This document shows, in pieces, positions 45,920-56,815 of a DNA stretch of 64,000 bases (its first letter is position 1; every line of letters begins with the position of its first letter). The position numbers were made by a program, and so were the translations under genes. This stretch comes from Acanthococcus lagerstroemiae (lineage: Eukaryota; Arthropoda; Insecta; Hemiptera; Eriococcidae): NCBI GenBank assembly GCA_031841125.1, contig CM063114.1:11966001-12030000 (forward strand), written 5' to 3'. The notes under the pieces were generated by a model. It saw only the letters and a program-made list of their open reading frames with translations. It was not told the DNA's origin and ran no database searches.

Positions 45920-46288
45920 CTCAAGTCGGGTTGAAAAAATGATCAAAGTACACAGGAGAAGAGGGAGAAGTTGATAACCAGTTCTCAAGATTCCCTTTTG
46001 AATTCCTCTCCCAGGGTTGCTTCCTGGATTCTCTAAACTGCCCCAACATCCTAATTCCACTCCACGAGGGAACTTTGATTTGATTAAACAACTGAATCAC
46101 GTATCGACGTAATGGCTTTTTGGGTTTCTGGTATTCGATCTTGCTTTAATTTGGGTCTCAAAACTAAAATTTCTCGAGTGAAAGACATCGACTTGGCTTG
46201 AGAAGTCTAACTTCAATATCGAAACAGGCTTTCAGTTGATACACAAAAATCAGAATACACGCAAAAACCCAACATTTCGCGGACCAGT
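45920..46288. other. No recognisable gene
   Basis: Spacer, nothing recognised. Confidence 0.35.
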
Positions 46289-46552
46289 CAGAGCCGTGGA
46301 GAGAAAATTGAGGCCTGGGGAAAATTTTTTATGGGACTCGGCTGGAAAATTACTTTATCAGAACAGAATCATTCGCACTGAGACCTCAGGGTCAGAGGGA
46401 CTAAAAAAATAAATAATATCGATTGCTTACCAATATTTTTGTTCAGTTTTATTTTACTTTGCTCCATAAAAATTGTTTTCGATTATTTTCATATAGTTTT
46501 TGTATTTTTGGTAGGCCCCTTCCAAGACCGGGCCCTCCTCTCAACAGGCCTG
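46289..46552. mobile_element. 264-bp hAT-like MITE, degraded
   Basis: Left CAGAGCCGTGGAGAGA and right TCTCAACAGGCCTG ends are complementary with several mismatches. Flanks GGACCAGT and GAACCGGC agree at five of eight positions, all differences being transitions, consistent with an old 8-bp duplication. Confidence 0.5.
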
Positions 46553-47854
46553 GAACCGGCTGCTGAAATTTTTTAACATTCGTGGTAGTAGGTCAGGGAG
46601 TGTGGACTTTCTTTTTGCTTTCGATTTGTACGTGTCATTGAGTTTCCATTATCAGCTAATCAGCTGTCTCATCGGTCTCCGACTGAATGTGGTGCTGTTA
46701 GTCTCGTTCAATTTTCAATTTTACAATGGCTGCGTCAGTCCCTTCAGAAGTAACTACGAGCAAATACACATACACGCGCTCAGACTCACTTGCCTACCCG
46801 CTATATCGAAGGGGGACCGTTATTAGCGGTTCTCAAGCCAACACACGACCTAATTTTCAGTGTTGCCGCGAGCCAGGTTCTTTTATTTACATTCATGGGA
46901 CCGCATAGTACATTTTTAATGGAAATTTTGATATTAATTCACCATCGTCATTAATTTCAATTATATTAATGAATTTTAGGAAAATTCAATGTCAATGTCA
47001 TGTATAATCAAGTGTAAAAAAAGTGAAAAATGAAAACATGATAATGCAATGTAGAAGACGAACAGGGTTGCCATCTCCAAAATGTGATTTACCTGAGTAT
47101 ATTAAAAACAATGTAATTTTGCTAGTTTTCCCGAATCTCGCGGTTGTGCCAGCCTGAGCCTGAGTCGACGTGTCTTGGCCTGAGAACTCCGGCCAAATAT
47201 TACCAGTCGGCAATCCTGAGACGAAATCTCCATGCATTAAGAGTTCTCATTTTCACCTAATTATTCAATGACCATAAATATGTGAAGAAAAAGACATAAA
47301 TCACCGACCAGTAGGCAAATATACGAATCGTTCAAGCTTTCAAATGTTAAAATATACCAAACAGTAGCTGAGTTATAACCTTATCAGTTTCAGCAAGTGT
47401 TTCACAGCTGTGGAAGTGCACGCGGGCAACATCTTACTGTCTCACAGTTACCTTGACACCCTGTTTCTTTCCAGCATAATAAGTTCAAAAAACCCTGTGT
47501 TTTATTTATTGAGATTTAAAAAAAAATGAACTTCGAAGAACTGCTGAAGTGCAAAGTACACAAAACCATAATACAGGAAAGTTGTGCTTGGAATTTACAA
47601 ACGGTGTCAAATTTATCCGTTTTTTCTTTTCGATTCTGTAGGAAATCTTTTGAGGTTGCATCGTCATTCTCCTAAAATATTTCCGTTTTTATTTTCAATA
47701 TTGCACTATTTTTGTCCTCTAAGAAGGTAAAACTGCAATAACTGCAACTTTTTACAAACCAAAAATCTTTTCTCATCGATTTAGAACAGGGTCCAATGTA
47801 CTCAGGGTTCACCTGCAGAAAATGGACTTTTTATAAGGCTATCTGAGAACATTT
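46553..47854. other. No proven gene; possible upstream exon near 46680-46910
   Basis: A short frame at 46726-46908 (+) starts in a reasonable context (ACAATGGCTGCG) and gives MAASVPSEVTTSKYTYTRSD, with GC content higher than its flanks. It stops after 60 codons, and I see no obvious partner exon or domain. The rest is AT-rich and featureless. Confidence 0.25.
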
Positions 47855-48105
47855 GAAGAGTGGTTTTCCAAACTGCCCTAATTCCATTTTTACAAATGTT
47901 AGAAAATTGAAAAAAAAAACAGTTTCCTGCGTTAACTTAGTAACACTGAAACCTGGATTTTCAATGCATAGAATACAAAATAAATAGGTAGATTTTCGGT
48001 ACGAATGTTGCCTATAAACATAGTACACCACTTGGGCTGCTAGGTAGCGCTGCTAATTCCCTTTTAGCAAAAGTGGAATTAGGGCAGTTTGGAAAACTAC
48101 TCCTC
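47855..48105. mobile_element. 251-bp TIR element
   Basis: Left GTGGTTTTCCAAACTGCCCT and right AGGGCAGTTTGGAAAACTAC parts are complementary over about 30 bp including the ends (GAAGAG... / ...CTCCTC). ATTT lies on both sides (47851-47854, 48106-48109). No coding capacity. Confidence 0.65.
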
Positions 48106-48894
48106 ATTTTTCTTTTGCACATTAACCAGCTTTATTCTTCTATTTCGATTCGGACTTATTTTGAAGCAGTGATCTTCTCATCTAGTGATTCTTATCCGCC
48201 ACTTCTCAGTTTTCCCTTTCAAATGACACCCATGTAGTTCGGGATTTTCAAGGAATATTCTAGCATATTTAACGGAAATAAAAGCGTATATTATGTGCAC
48301 ACATCTGACCCTTTTCCAGAGTACGAGTATATTATTGGAATCCCTATTCGCTTGTTATCTGAAAAAGTAAGGGTCAAAATGGCGGTTTAGAATGCCCGTG
48401 GTTATGAAGCTCTCACGAAACCACCGTCTAAAGTGAATTCTCCTTTGTGGTAGCCGAACTACTCTAACCTTTTAAGTGTAGGTGCTCGAAATAAGACTCA
48501 ATCTCGTCTTAATTTCGGTCGTTATTTCGTTCATTCATTTCACCACGTTAGACCCGTCAACTGGGTCACGATTTTCAGAGCCGGTTACCGCTAACGGCGT
48601 GCGTAATTTCTCTCTCGAAACCATAAAAAGTCGATGACCGCCTATTAACGCGAATCACACGCCCGGCGGTTTTTCGCTCATTTAGCGCGAGATCGCTAAC
48701 GCGGTCATCGCTGTCATTACAGCTTCAAAAAAAGTTTTTCGAATGTAGCAGTTCTCGTATAATATTGTCAATGTTGTAACACATCGTCGAATACAGTTGT
48801 GTAATAAAATACGTATACCGTGTGTTTTCAGATCGAAAACCTCAACAGCGCAATCGCCAGCTGAATTCCACGTGACCGATATAAAGCGAAAATC
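48106..48894 (+). promoter_or_regulatory. Probable promoter / 5' UTR region of the oxygenase-like gene
   Basis: No repeat family was seen in this stretch, which directly precedes the 425-codon gene. The CG-containing part at 48540-48720 (several AACGCG/CGCGAG words) stands out from the AT-rich flanks. CGTGTGTTTTCAG ends at 48831 and looks like a 3' splice site, so the coding exon may begin at 48832 with a non-coding first exon upstream. A TATAAAG at 48882 lies too close to the ATG to be the TATA box. All of this is inference. Confidence 0.4.
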
Positions 48895-50172
48895 ATGCGC
48901 TTAGATGACGGTACCGCAACCCGCGTTTTGCAGGTTTATCAAACCACGGACTTGAACGAGCCCCCTGATAAACTCGACCCACCTACGAACCCCCCAGTTT
49001 CAAACACTTTCAAACCATTCGCAGACGCCACCGATGACGATAACATCTTGTTTATCTTCAGCAAAGTCAGCAACACCGACCACCTGCCAGCCGATCTGCG
49101 CGAGCTGCTACCTGCTGCTCGCGAGCCGCTGCCGGCCGACTACAACCTGCCCCCGGTACCGGAGTGGCTGGACATCGAGCGGGCCAAAAAGGGCCAAGCG
49201 TTCGCCCTGAAATACCAGTACGGTCTGAACTACGCCGACACGCTGTCGCTGCTCTTCCTGTTCTCGTCTCCGGACGGCCTGAAGCCGCTCATCTACACTG
49301 AGAAGTCGCACACGCCGCTGCTGGCGCGCAAACGTTATTTGTCGACAGTGCTGCGGGTGAAGAGCTGGTACGAGACGGAGATCTGGAAGTCGACATCTAA
49401 AGGGTACAAGAATCTCAAGTGCGTGCGCGCGCTCCACCTGAACGTGAGCAACCGGCTGAACCGGCTGCCGGTGGACCTGGTGCACCAGCATTCCAACCTG
49501 GAAGAGAAGCTGAAGAGCGAGGATGCAGACATGGTGTGCCCGCTGCTGAGCACCCTGAAGAAGGACTTTCTCAACAACGGCCCGGTGTGCCCGATCCGGA
49601 TAGCGAAGAGCGACCGCATCTACCTGAACCAGATGGAAATGTCCTTCACGCAATTCGGCTTCTTCGGGCTAATGCTCATCTACCCGGAGAAGTTCGCGGC
49701 AAAGAACGCGAGCGACGAGGAACTGGCCAACTTCGTCCACTTGTGGAGGTTCATAGGGTACATGTTGGGAATCAAAGACGAGTACAACATATGCAGGGGC
49801 GAGTTGGACGAGGTGAAGCAGCGGTCTCGGCACATAATCGAGTACTGCCTTAAGCCGACGCTGCTGCGGGTGAACAAAGAATGGGAGCATATGGGCCGCA
49901 GCGCCCTTCAGGGTATCGAGAAGTTCACGAAGATGAGAATAAACTTCGAGTCAACAGTGCTGTACCTGTGCTGGGTATTCGGTATCGAAATGCCCTACTT
50001 GCTGCAATATGTGGGCTGGAAGGAGCTAATGATGTTCAACCTGACCAAATTGGTGATGACTGAGAGTCATAAGATTCCCGGCTTCGGAAGGTTCCTCAAC
50101 TACGCGATCAAAAGGAACATCGAGAATGAGGCGAAAAAGCAAGACAAGTCTGAGGATGGCGAAAAGAAATGA
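48895..50172 (+). CDS. MpaB/rubber-oxygenase-type (DUF2236) haem oxygenase-like protein
   Basis: Intact 425-codon frame, ATG to TGA, with no introns and much higher GC, especially at third positions, than its surroundings. The order matches the 'ER-bound oxygenase mpaB/rubber oxygenase catalytic domain' family common in insects. Residues 85-95 give LPPVPEWLDIE; 145-161 give RKRYLSTVLRVKSWYET; 177-188 give VRALHLNVSNRL, where His181 matches the family's proposed axial haem ligand. Residues 248-263 give EMSFTQFGFFGLMLIY, and 282-293 give HLWRFIGYMLGI, a conserved block with Tyr289 where relatives I recall have His. A hydrophobic stretch at about 354-370 may bind the ER membrane. The C-terminus (403-425) is Lys/Glu-rich. 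Substrate unknown; characterised relatives are fungal MpaB (mycophenolic acid pathway) and bacterial Lcp. Full length for the family; a 5' UTR intron is likely. Confidence 0.85.
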   Translation: MRLDDGTATRVLQVYQTTDLNEPPDKLDPPTNPPVSNTFKPFADATDDDNILFIFSKVSNTDHLPADLRELLPAAREPLPADYNLPPVPEWLDIERAKKGQAFALKYQYGLNYADTLSLLFLFSSPDGLKPLIYTEKSHTPLLARKRYLSTVLRVKSWYETEIWKSTSKGYKNLKCVRALHLNVSNRLNRLPVDLVHQHSNLEEKLKSEDADMVCPLLSTLKKDFLNNGPVCPIRIAKSDRIYLNQMEMSFTQFGFFGLMLIYPEKFAAKNASDEELANFVHLWRFIGYMLGIKDEYNICRGELDEVKQRSRHIIEYCLKPTLLRVNKEWEHMGRSALQGIEKFTKMRINFESTVLYLCWVFGIEMPYLLQYVGWKELMMFNLTKLVMTESHKIPGFGRFLNYAIKRNIENEAKKQDKSEDGEKK

Positions 50173-51150
50173 AGGAACTGGAGATACGACGCGCGCAACG
50201 TCGATGGTGTATGCCAGAAAATAACACCTTTGCATTCTGCAGGTCGCGACTGGGGGTTGGTATTTGGTATTACAGATTGAACTGCCAACGCTTCTGTCGG
50301 AAATGGAGTATTTGTTGGTCAGGATCTCAGAATCTCAGAATTGTTGACTGAATACCCGAGGTTCGAAAGCCGGCACTGTTGTTCATCGTGTACTTCTAAG
50401 ATCGGGTGTCATTGATATTCAAGCAATAATTTTGTAATTTTACATTCTTTTTAATATAAACGTTAAGGTCGAATGTTCATGACAAAAGATAATTTAATTT
50501 TGTAATTACGTGTAATTTTTTCTAATTTATACATCATGCGATCAATGTTTTTTCGGTTTCTCGCTGTGCAATGTGAATAGATAAATACATCGAAACATAG
50601 TCCATTTATTGTTCAAAACCCTCTGAAAGAGTTAGTACAAGTTGTAACCGAATGAAGTTAGCATAGTCTGTCGCTGTATCTCTATTGAACGCTAATGCTA
50701 AGTCGACTTGAAGCAGAAATGTTGCGTGATCAATTCTAGGATGGAATCCTCCTCATAGCCTCATGCAGATAAAATTTCCCAAGAAGGGCAAGATGTTTCA
50801 GTTTTGCAAGCCGTAAGATTCGGCGACCGCCAAAAATGTCAGCCGTTTCACGAACAAAAAAAAATCTTCCCTTTAGTGTATTCAACTACCAGCCCAGCAC
50901 TAAGGTTTTTGATCTAAGGTTAGTATAATATTTCTGCGCCCTTCTCCTCTGTAGTAAGATGATATTATATTACATTTTCAATCAAGAGAAAACTGGGACA
51001 ATGGGGACTAAAAAAACGCGGAGCAAATCCAATTCTACCAGGCCATACAATCGATAGCTAGCAAGCCACCCGAAGAGGTCACTAATGAAGAATGCTAAAA
51101 CAAATACACTAAACAACGCATCTAGAGCACATTTCCTAACCCCTTCCATT
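50173..51150 (+). other. 3' UTR and downstream spacer of the oxygenase-like gene
   Basis: AT-rich. The 3' end of the transcript is probably within the first 300-400 bp: an AATATA variant lies at about 50452 and ATAAAT at about 50581. There is no canonical AATAAA in that part. No other gene recognised. Confidence 0.4.
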
Positions 51151-51227
51151 TGTAGGATGTGCCAATAAACTGTTTCTTCTTCTGTAATCCAGAGAGCGCT
51201 TTCGGCTGTTATGCCATCATCAGTGAA
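51151..51227. mobile_element. Left half of a Penelope-like terminal unit with hammerhead-like core
   Basis: TGTAGGATGTGCCAAT and 'cagagagcgctttcggctgttatgccatcatcagtg' match the 142-bp unit at 58782-58923. The match stops at ATCAGTGAA (51219-51227), where the Foldback element begins; the other half resumes at 56452. On the minus strand the text reads CTGATGA, then TGGC-ATAACA-GCCG, then AAA, the order of a hammerhead ribozyme core (CUGANGA, stem II, GAAA). Confidence 0.65.
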
Positions 51228-52553
51228 AGGTCTGTTTCATCAGCCCCCCAAATCAGATTCCGAAGTCAAAAACTATCTCATAATTTTGTACCTATTTTGT
51301 ACCAATTTGTACCACCAATCCTGAATTTTATACCCACATCGTTACATGTTTAAATAATAAATTTGGGGAGCTAGCGAAACGTAGCCCCCCCCCCATTGAG
51401 AATATTGCATCGGAAATGATACGGAAATTCTGTACCCATTTTGTACCATCAAACCCGAATTTTGTACCCTCCCCCTTCACCACTTATTTGCAGAATAAGT
51501 ACCCCCCCCCAATGGAAGCATTCGGCACCCGAAGTGGTATCTAAATTTTATTCCTATTTTGTACCATTTTGTACCATCAATTCCGAATTTTGTACCCTCC
51601 ACCTTCCCCACTTACTCGCAAAATAAGTACCCCCCCCCCCCGAAGCACTCGGCATCCGGAGTATTGTGCCTGTTTGTTTTGTACCATTTTGTAACATCAA
51701 TTCCGAATCTTTTACCCACCCCTACCCTTCCCCACCTATTTGCAAAATAAATAGGCCCCACTCTGTGGAGTCGTTCATCTGCACCCGGGGTGGTATCAAA
51801 ATTCTCAAATAAATCAACTTTTACGAAGACTGAATAAGATTCATCCAATGTTGTGGTCACCTAGGAAAACAATCAAATATTATTACGACTAACACTATTT
51901 TGAAAAATGAAAAATTGGACAATATTTAAAACTGAGCTCTATTCGACATTACTAACTTTGAAACCATTATAATTCAAAAACATGAAAAAAATTGTGAGAA
52001 TCATTTTTATAGATGATTTTCTGAGGAATATTTTTATAAGCTTTTTGTGAGAAATTCAAATCCGTCGTCAAAATGGAGCTAGAGTCATTTTTTGAACAAT
52101 TTTACCAACATTTTCGAGCGTATCTTGGAAACAGACCGTCGCCGCGCTCACTCTGGACAACAAATTTGAACTCAGCATGAAAAATTCAGTGGAAAACTAT
52201 GAAATAATCTTCGGGGAAAATCTCCGATCATTTCCAAAAAATTTCATCGAAATCGGGAAAAATTCCCGATGATTTTCAAAAAATTTCATCAGAAATCTTC
52301 GAGAAGGTTCTTTTGATTTCCGAAGATAATTTCCAAGGAATTTTATCTAAAATGTTGAGGAAAAATTTCCGATCATTTTCAAAGAATTTCATTGGACATC
52401 ACTGAGAAAAATCTCCGACGATTACAAGAGAATTCTGTCGGAAATTTTACAAGTAAAATCTCCAATAATTCCAAATGATGTTATCAGGAATCATCGCGAA
52501 GTATCTCTGATGATTTTTGAAGGATATTTCTTTAGAAAAACGTTTCGATAGGC
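51228..52553 (+). repeat. Left inverted arm of the Foldback-like element
   Basis: Contains four degenerate tandem units of about 115 bp (51290-51780: 'tttgtaccatcaattccgaattttgtaccctcc', 'aaaataagta' and a C-run, 'gcattcggcacccg'). It then has a single-copy part (51780-52170) and about six degenerate units of roughly 60 bp (52170-52550: 'aaaatctccgatcatttcc', 'aaaatttcatc'). C-runs sit at the same place in each of the larger units. Confidence 0.8.
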
Positions 52554-52981
52554 CCCACTCTATGGAGTCGTTCATCTTCATCCGTGGTGGTACCAAATTT
52601 TGTACCTAATTGGTACCATTTTGTACAACCCCATATTTTGTACGTACCATTACCCATTAGCGATTATATTTTTAAACAAATTTGTGGAGTTGGGTCTAGC
52701 ACAACATAGCTTCCAAAGTGAGAATTTCGCATTGGAAGTGATACAGTCATTTTGTACCTACTTTGAACCATTTTGTAACCCCAGTCCCGAATTTTGTACC
52801 CACTCCCGCGGTTTCCAATGGAAGCGTGCGGCTCTCAAAGTTGTTCTAAAATATTTGTACCTTTTTTTTAACCATCTAGTAACATGGACCCCGAACTTTC
52901 TAAACATAATGATGTGTCGGCCGATTATACCTCCCTCACACTAAATATCTAGACACTATTTGAAAACCTCATTCATCCTTT
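52554..52981 (+). repeat. Extra degenerate tgtacc units in the Foldback spacer
   Basis: 'aggccccactctatggagtcgttcatc' at 52551 repeats the 51756 text. More 'ttttgtacc.a.tttgtacc' units follow to about 52900. The other side of the spacer has no such block, so the arms are asymmetric here. Confidence 0.6.
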
Positions 52982-53368
52982 AAGGCGAGCTAGACGATCA
53001 ATATTATTCATCATTTTATTGCTTCAATATTTTTCTTATCAATTAATTAACCCTTTGATTGGTTTCACATCAAGAATTGATAAAGTATAATTTTATTTCA
53101 AAATCAATGTCAATAAAATTCAAATAGTTTTGAATTCTATCGATACGAGCTCAAATTTTGATAGCCGGGTAGTTCTGTTTTAATTTTAGAGAGGTTTCGA
53201 TTTGATAATATCGCCCGCGTTTTTTGATTTATTATTGAAGCTACTATAAATTATTTGATTAAAAATTTGACAGTGTGGAAGAACTCTTAAAATCTTTTTT
53301 ATCATCAAAAAATTGAATGACACGTCTTCAATAATTGATGAAAAATATTGATCGTCTAGCTCGGCCTT
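52982..53368. mobile_element. 387-bp TIR element nested in the Foldback spacer
   Basis: AAGGCGAGCTAGACGATCAA at the left pairs with TTGATCGTCTAGCTCGGCCTT at the right except for one extra C. The match continues loosely ('tattattcatca' / 'tgatgaaaaata'). AT-rich interior without coding capacity. The target duplication is not clear. Confidence 0.7.
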
Positions 53369-54984
53369 CAGTCTGAAGCTTGAATTATATTTACAAAAGG
53401 ACACAACTCGACAAAACTAGCATACAGGCTTCACCAATCCATATTTATTTTCACTTTTTTCTTCTTCTGAGAATTCCTTTCTAGAGTATTTTAAAAATTC
53501 TTTGCAATTTGGTATTACATTCTCATCAGTATTGGAATTCTAAATTTTTTGAATTTCTCTGACAATCTATTAATAAATTTTTGAAATTTCAAACTTTTTA
53601 TCAAGTCTTGTATATTTTGAATTTGAATTTTTAAGGTACATTCACTTTCTTTTCTTTTTTTAATTTTATGGGGTTCCTTTCGAGCTTTTCATTATTTTCT
53701 GGATTTTTCTGAATTTGTTAAACAACTTTAATTATCTGTAAATATTTTGATCTGAATTGGTTTCGTGTGTCCCTTGAAATATATCATCAAATTTTGTACA
53801 ATTGGTTAGAATGTTGTGATTTTTCGTTGCAGTACTGTCTGTAATTATCTCTTAGTTTTTTAAAACTTTCTAAGATGCATGGCTATTATGCACCTTTGAA
53901 AAATAAAATAAACATTTTAAGGTTTCATATTAATTGTCCCTAGAGTTTTTAAGGTATGTTAAAACATTTCTAATTTGTAAAACTTTGTGTAATTTAAAAA
54001 AAAAAAAATGATTTAAATATTTTGGATCAAAACATCTGTTGCTACGCTGCTAACTCTCTATAAACTTACATAAACTGGTTAGCCAGAGTGTGAAAATATG
54101 AGGAAGACAGATTTTGTATCTCATTAGGGAAAGGGGAAAGTAGTCAGGAGGCAGTGCCCTGTTACCCTACTTCTCCTGTTCTTGATCGATAAGGGTCATC
54201 CGCGGGGAAAACGAACAGAAATCTGTCTTTTTTCAGTTAATGGAAAATTTTCGACGTCTTAAATGAAGAATTCACCGATTATAAATCAGGTTGTCATTTC
54301 CGAAAATTATTCGAATTTTAATTTTTTTTTCCTCCCAAAAAAGTCTTGGCACTACTCCAAGATAATTTTTCTATAGTGACGAATATTTTTCATAAATCGA
54401 GCTACATTTTGTGCTCTAGATGGCTGAAGACTTTTTTTTATCAAATTAAATACAACATTCCCGAATTTTCTGAAAATTTGTAAATTTATATTTCGAATTA
54501 TTGTCGTTATCATTTCCAGAATGGAACTACTTTTCTCAGAATCTTACTCAAATTTCCTACACAAACGTTTTGAAGACTAGCTATATTGAATCAGCTTTAA
54601 GGTTATATTTCGTCGAATTATTCGAATTTCATTTTTTTTTTTTTTGTTTTAAATTAAAATGTTTTAACTGATCGATGACTTTGATGGGGTGACTGCACCT
54701 TTCCCTGAGTTGTACAGAATCTTCGTATTCGAGCTGATAATATAAAATCATGTCCATATCTTGATTTACCCTTCCCCCCAACCACTTCAAAATTGTATAT
54801 AACTTTGTGATCATTCTGCGACCGTAATTTACCGTGAATTTTCCCAGGTTTTTGTAAACTAATTGAAAATAGCTCATGCCATAAATTTAGTTTCAATTTT
54901 GTTACCTTTGAGATTTTTTCAATTTCCGAATGTTCCGTAACGAATCATTGTCCCTGTCTGTCTATACAATCATAAACGCTTGTT
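53369..54984. other. AT-rich core of the Foldback-like element
   Basis: No transposase domain on either strand. The short minus frames (54629-54877, 54654-54896) overlap in different phases. It may be decayed, or may never have been coding. Confidence 0.45.
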
Positions 54985-56451
54985 ACCCACGGAAATGATC
55001 AGAGATTGTTCTCGAAAGGTTTCTGATAAAATTCCTTGTCAGAGATTTTCCCCGAATGGTTTTGATGAAATCTTCGGAATTCATCGGTAATGTATCCCAA
55101 AAATTTCCGATGAAAATCTCTGAAAACCATCGAAACGTTTTTCTGAAAAAAAATCCTTCAAAAATCATCAGAGATTCTTCGTGATGATTCCCGATAAAAT
55201 CATTTGGAATCATTTATGGAGATTTTCCCTATAAAATCTTCGACAAAATATTCCTGAAATCATCGGAGATTTTTCTCAATGATGTTCGATGAAATTCTTT
55301 GAAAATGATCGGATAATCTTCCTTAATATTTTAGATAAAATTCCTTGGAAATTATCTTCGGTAATCAAAGGAATCTTCTCGAAGACTTCTGATGAAATTT
55401 TTTGGAAATCCTCAGATATTCACCCCGGAGATTATTTAATAGTTTTCTACTGCATTTTTCACGCAGAGTACAAATTCGTTGTTCAAATTGGACGGCGACG
55501 CTCCGTTTCCGAGATATGCTCGAAAATGTTAGTGAAATTGGTCAAAAAAATGGCTCTAGCTCAATTTTGACGACGGATTTGAATTTGTCATGAAAAATTG
55601 ATTAATTAGGACCATTCCTGACGCCGAAGCTCTCCAAAAAATTATTTCATCCAAAAAACACATGCTGTGTTTGGAGAAATTTTCAAAATTATAGAAAATC
55701 AAAAATTCTTAGTCTAGTATTGTTTTCCACTCAATTTTTCACGCTGAGTTCAAATTTGTTGTCCAAAGTGGGCGGCGACGCTTCGTTTCCGAGATACGCT
55801 CGAAAATGTGGGTGAAATTTTTCAAAAAATGACTCTAGCTCCATTTTGACGACGGATTTGAATTTCTCACGAAAAACTTATAAAAATAGTCCTCAGAAAA
55901 TCATCTATAAAAATGATTCTCACAATTTTTTTCATATGTTTCTGCATTAAAATGATTTTAAAGTTAATAATATCGAATAGAGCTCAGGTTTAAATACTGT
56001 CAAATTTTTTATTTTTCAAAATTATTATTAGTCGTAATAATATTTGACTGCTTTCCTAGGTGACCACAACATTCCATGAATCTTACTCAGTCTTCGTATA
56101 TATAAGTTGATTTGTTTGAGAATTTTGATACCACCCCGGGTGCAGAGGAACGACTACACAGAGTGCGGCCTATTTATTTTGGAAATAGGTGGGGAAGGGA
56201 GGGAGTGGGTAAAGAATTCGGAATTAATGCTATAATATGGTACAAAACAAACAGGCTCAAAATTTTGATACTACTCCGGGTGCCGAATGCTTCCAGGGGG
56301 GGGGGGGGCTACTTATTTTTCGAATAAGTGGGGAACGGGGAGGGTATAAAATTCGGGATTGGTGGGTATAAATTGGTACAAAACAGGAACAAAATTATGA
56401 GATAGTTTTTGACTTCGAAATCTAATTTGGGGGAGCTGGCGAAACGGACCT
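54985..56451 (-). repeat. Right inverted arm of the Foldback-like element
   Basis: Reverse complement of the left arm from about 55127 outward. It has a few additional 60-bp units inward (54985-55126). Here the 'acgcagagtacaaattcgttgttcaaa...gacggatttgaattt' block occurs twice (55450-55590 and 55730-55870) against once in the left arm, and there are fewer 115-bp units (about two). The arms have thus diverged by unit gain and loss. Confidence 0.75.
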
Positions 56452-56815
56452 ATCAGTGGAATACCCTACATGAGACTTGTCTCCTGTGGTCCTGTAGTCA
56501 TAGTCGCGAGTAGTACCGTATGGTGAACCTATTTAGTTGTGTGCTTCTATTGGTTGTCTGTGATTACAAAATCCGTCCAATCAGTGAGTGTTATTAGTTG
56601 TGTGCTCCTATTGGTTGTCTGTGATGGTGCAGTCTGTCCAATCCGTGGGTGATATATTATTAGTTGGAATAAGTTCTCGCTTTGGAAGTTAGTTGTTGTG
56701 TTTATTAGGTTGTTTTATTTTGTTTTTGCCTTTATCATTTCTAGTTGCTCTTTTAATTTTTTTTTTCTTGTGTTGTTTTTCCGTGTAGGATTTTGTACTT
56801 TTCTGTCAATTTGTC
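56452..56815 (-). mobile_element. 3' region of a Penelope-like element
   Basis: Starts with ATCAGTGGAATACCCTAC, the continuation of the terminal unit broken at 51227. It then has two to three tandem units of about 70 bp (56525-56660: 'tattggttgtctgtgat', 'gtccaatc.gtgrgtg') and AT-rich text up to the GIY-YIG frame. On the minus strand this would be the 3' UTR. Confidence 0.6.

Larger units (their letters stand above)
51228..56451. mobile_element. Foldback-like element, 5.2 kb, long inverted arms made of tandem repeats
   Basis: Ends AGGTCTGTTTCATCAGC and GCTGGCGAAACGGACCT are complementary. The 9-mer ATCAGTGAA (51219-51227) and ATCAGTGGA (56452-56460) flank it. The inverted arms, about 51228-52553 and 55127-56451, match in order over their whole length: the 'aaaaactatctcataattttgt' block, tgtacc units, the 'cgaagactga.taagattcat' block, a GACGACGGATTTGAATTT-type block, and 60-bp 'ctccgatcattt' units. 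Foldback/MULE elements are known for long, internally repetitive TIRs and 9-bp duplications. The 2.6-kb centre has no transposase I can recognise, so it looks non-autonomous. Confidence 0.8.

Noticed and set aside
48882..48888. TATAAAG as TATA box of the oxygenase-like gene
   Set aside because: It is only about 13 bp before the ATG and after a likely splice acceptor, so it cannot set a transcription start for this frame.
49108..49653. 181-codon minus-strand open frame opposite the oxygenase-like gene
   Set aside because: It is a shadow of the GC-rich coding strand: high third-position GC removes stops on the opposite strand. No domain is visible.
51290..51780. CRISPR-like array
   Set aside because: Repeats of about 115 bp are directly adjacent, degenerate and lack unique spacers; the genome is eukaryotic and the block is part of the Foldback arm.
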